NCBI GenBank assembly: GCA_023258825.1
Contig: JALQWE010000029.1
Location: 1 to 16,674 of the forward strand
Reading direction: 5' to 3'
Source: Planctomycetaceae bacterium
GTDB taxonomy: Bacteria; Planctomycetota; Planctomycetia; Planctomycetales; Planctomycetaceae
DNA length: 16,674 nucleotides
Shown one piece after another: positions 14,815 through 16,674 of this stretch; position 1 is the stretch's first letter; the number at the start of each line of letters is the position of its first letter. Under the pieces are notes generated by a model. That model was not told the DNA's origin, ran no database searches, and saw only the letters and a list, made by a program, of their open reading frames with translations. The translations under genes were made by a program, and so were the position numbers.

Positions 14815-15309
14815 GTGAAGACTGTGCTTTTGATGCGACATGCTGAAGCGTCCGAGCCGCAATCCGGTCAGACCGACTTTCAACGCGCACTGACGCCAGC
14901 CGGTCGGCAAATGGCCCGGGAGACAGCTGAACTGGCCAGCGCGGCCGGTATCCGCCTCGACCGTGTCATTGCCTCTGCGTCTGTTCGCACGGCTCAAACA
15001 GCAGAGATTATGGCACTGGGCTTGTCACCCACTGCCCCCAGAGTTCTGCTGGAAGACCTGTATGCAGCGCCGGCCGAGTTGTTCGCAGGCGCATTGCCGC
15101 TCCACTGCTTCCCGGATGAATCCTCAGTTTTAATCGTCGGACATAACCCCGGAATCGCGATGCTGATGTGCCATTGGGCTCAGCGTGTGACTCCCGTTCC
15201 CCCGGCGACGTTGATGGTCTTTCAGTTCTCTGTTCAGGACTGGAATGAGGTTCCCGGAGGTTCGGGGCAATTGCTGCATCTGTTTTCCGATGGCCGAAAG
15301 GCCCTGTGA
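14815..15309 (+). CDS. sixA: Phosphohistidine phosphatase SixA
   Basis: SixA is a small histidine phosphatase that removes phosphate from phosphohistidine on proteins such as HPt domains or PTS carriers. The 164 residues fit the family. The catalytic RHG-type motif is at residues 8-9 (LMRHAEA, nucleophile His9), Arg58 lies in SVRTAQTAE, and the second histidine, His110, is in IVGHNPG. The start is GTG at 14815, with a strong GGGAGG at 14805-14810. No histidine kinase or PTS gene is nearby, so the substrate cannot be named. It could also act on small phosphorylated metabolites, as other phosphoglycerate mutase-like enzymes do, but the short length and motif set favour SixA. Confidence 0.92.
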   Translation: MKTVLLMRHAEASEPQSGQTDFQRALTPAGRQMARETAELASAAGIRLDRVIASASVRTAQTAEIMALGLSPTAPRVLLEDLYAAPAELFAGALPLHCFPDESSVLIVGHNPGIAMLMCHWAQRVTPVPPATLMVFQFSVQDWNEVPGGSGQLLHLFSDGRKAL

Positions 15310-15481
15310 TGACGGTCTGCAACAGGCTGCCTTCCTGACACATGTCGAATTGGATTTATGAGCACGCCAGTTCGTGTGGCGGGGCAAATCGGAGGTTTGC
15401 TTCATCGACAACTGCGGCGTCTGTTTTCGTTGCAGACCACACTGAGTCAGTCCAGGAGATCGACTGAAGAATCGTTTGTCC

Positions 15482-15520
15482 GAGGCGGCAGTGGAACTGC
15501 CTGCTCGGTGTGCCTTTTTT
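15482..15520 (+). terminator. Hairpin followed by T6 just before dprA
   Basis: GGCAGT (15487-15492) and ACTGCC (15496-15501) pair perfectly around GGA; the stem can be extended to about 15507 with two single-base bulges. Six T residues follow at 15515-15520, 17 bases before the dprA ATG. The T-run is seven bases from the extended stem, farther than in a classic terminator. It may end sixA transcripts or attenuate dprA. Confidence 0.4.
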
Positions 15521-15536
15521 CTGAAAATGCACACAA

Positions 15537-16674
15537 ATGCAGATTGTTCCACAAGTTCCCTGCGACGCAGTGGATCCCGAAAAACTTGCCGCAGTCGCTT
15601 TGTCACTGGCGCCGGGTATCGGGCCCCGATTGCAGTCCTGCCTGCTGCAGCGATTCCAATCCTGCCACGCGATTCTCAATCAAACGCGCGATGCGTTGCT
15701 GCAGGTGGATGGGATCGGAGAGAAGACCGCCGACGCGATTCTGGCTTCTGATCTTCGCGCGCGGGCCGCCGACATGATTCGTCAGTGTGCGACTGAAGGT
15801 GTAGCGATTCTGCTGCACGGTGAGTCAGGGAGTTATCCGCAACGACTTCGTGAAATCTGCGATGCTCCTCGTGTGCTGTATCAACGTGGCGTTCTGTTGC
15901 CTCAGGATGCACTGGCAGTCGCCATTGTTGGCTCGCGTCGTTGTTCAACCTATGGACGCAGGCATGCAGAACGCCTTGCCGCGCAATTGTCTCGTTCCGG
16001 ATTGACGATTGTCAGTGGACTGGCGCGAGGAATTGATCTTGCTGCGCATCAGGGAGCGCTGACGGCCGGTGGTCGGACCCTGGCTGTGCTTCCCGGAGGT
16101 GTGACGAGCGTTTATCCGCCGGAACACGATACTCTGGCCCGGGAGATCTCTGAGCAGGGGGCCGTTCTCAGCGAGATGCCTCTGAACCAGCGAATTCTTC
16201 CGGGACTTTTCCCTCAGCGCAATCGGATCATCAGCGGACTTTGTCTGGGCGTGATCGTGATCGAGGCCGCTCGGAATTCCGGGGCTCTCTATACAGCCAG
16301 GCATGCCGTTGAACAGGGCCGAGATGTTTTTGCGTTACCCGGGCCAGTCGACAGTCTGGCCAGCGCGGGGTGTCACGAATTGATCCGGGATGGTGTCACT
16401 CTGGTCCGGCATGCGGATGATGTCCTTGCTGCGCTGGGGCCACTGCCCAGCCCGGCCAGTCCCTCAACAAGTGTGACAATTCATTCTCCCAGAGAGTTGA
16501 ATCTGAACGCGATCGAATCACGCGTACTGAATCAAATCACCCTTCAGCCTGTCCCCATTGACGAAGTTCTGCGCGCGATGTCGGCTGAATCGTCGCAGGT
16601 GCTGGCCACACTGACAGTCCTTGAGGTTCGGCGGTTGGTGCGGCGACTTCCCGGGAATCTGGTGGTGCGCTACA
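15537..16674 (+). CDS. dprA: DNA-processing protein DprA (3' end outside the window)
   Basis: DprA binds incoming single-stranded DNA and loads RecA during natural transformation. The window holds 379 codons, and the last ones already lie in the C-terminal winged-helix domain, so little is missing. Residues 17-70 form a helix-hairpin-helix region (APGIGPRL at 25-32, DGIGEKTA at 58-65). The Rossmann-like core spans about 88-300: GSRRCSTYG (132-140), SGLARGIDLAAHQGAL (160-175), VLPGGVTSVYPPEH (184-197), FPQRNRIISGL (225-235) and ALPGP (266-270). A Pro/Ser linker (302-318) leads to the winged helix (about 323-379). The ATG at 15537 is the first start after an in-frame stop at 15522, but has no Shine-Dalgarno site. 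A T-tracted hairpin lies directly upstream. Only 227 bp separate it from sixA. Confidence 0.95.
   Translation, partial: MQIVPQVPCDAVDPEKLAAVALSLAPGIGPRLQSCLLQRFQSCHAILNQTRDALLQVDGIGEKTADAILASDLRARAADMIRQCATEGVAILLHGESGSYPQRLREICDAPRVLYQRGVLLPQDALAVAIVGSRRCSTYGRRHAERLAAQLSRSGLTIVSGLARGIDLAAHQGALTAGGRTLAVLPGGVTSVYPPEHDTLAREISEQGAVLSEMPLNQRILPGLFPQRNRIISGLCLGVIVIEAARNSGALYTARHAVEQGRDVFALPGPVDSLASAGCHELIRDGVTLVRHADDVLAALGPLPSPASPSTSVTIHSPRELNLNAIESRVLNQITLQPVPIDEVLRAMSAESSQVLATLTVLEVRRLVRRLPGNLVVRY

Noticed and set aside
15358..15777. 139-codon plus-strand frame overlapping dprA
   Set aside because: Most of it lies on dprA in a different frame and is full of Arg, Cys and Trp. The part upstream of dprA has no ribosome site or known motif.
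1..16674. tRNA, rRNA, CRISPR array, insertion sequence or prophage
   Set aside because: Scanning by eye showed no cloverleaf, spaced direct-repeat array, transposase or integrase motif. A covariance-model search was not possible here.

Overview
The window looks like a piece of a Planctomycetota chromosome. The strongest sign is a 1,023-residue secreted protein built from a planctomycete cytochrome C-type domain, DUF1549, a LamG-like domain and DUF1553, a combination typical of that phylum. Supporting signs are two secreted low-complexity proteins with planctomycete-style C-terminal blocks, a protein of the tetrahydromethanopterin (H4MPT)-linked C1 / methanofuran family, and moderately high GC. 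The genus cannot be told from this sequence. No phage, transposon, CRISPR array, tRNA or rRNA gene was recognised; it reads as chromosomal backbone.

Layout, left to right. Positions 1-2161 hold three minus-strand genes for small secreted proteins: one cut by the window edge (1-42), one Gly/Cys-rich (201-1223) and one Ala/Pro/Gln-rich (1418-2161). A 544-bp divergent spacer (2162-2705) separates them from a plus-strand type IIA topoisomerase A subunit (2706-5093). A minus-strand block follows: the PSCyt1/DUF1549/LamG/DUF1553 protein (5210-8281), a UDP-glucuronate 4-epimerase-like enzyme (8403-9413), L-aspartate oxidase NadB (9737-11365) and an MfnF-like ASKHA protein (11522-12634). A second divergent spacer (12635-13211) leads to plus-strand genes: a secreted thioredoxin-like protein with two C-terminal YHS-like repeats (13212-14381), the histidine phosphatase SixA (14815-15309) and DprA (15537 to the window edge).

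How the genes relate. There is no single obvious pathway. The minus-strand block has gaps of 121-323 bp, so tight co-transcription is doubtful, and each gene seems to have its own leader, often with an inverted repeat. NadB starts NAD synthesis, the epimerase makes UDP-galacturonate for surface sugars, the MfnF-like protein points to an H4MPT-linked C1 pathway elsewhere in the genome, and DprA handles incoming single-stranded DNA.

Most worth a second look: (1) the topoisomerase A subunit carries Ile at the position of E. coli GyrA Ser83 and lacks the acidic residues that usually precede the catalytic tyrosine; (2) two near-identical ~26-nt hairpins lie in intergenic regions 7.3 kb apart and may belong to a dispersed repeat family; (3) the thioredoxin-YHS-YHS fusion; (4) the Cys/Gly-repeat secreted protein; (5) a DUF1553 protein with no DUF1501 partner. 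No clearly new multi-gene system was found.
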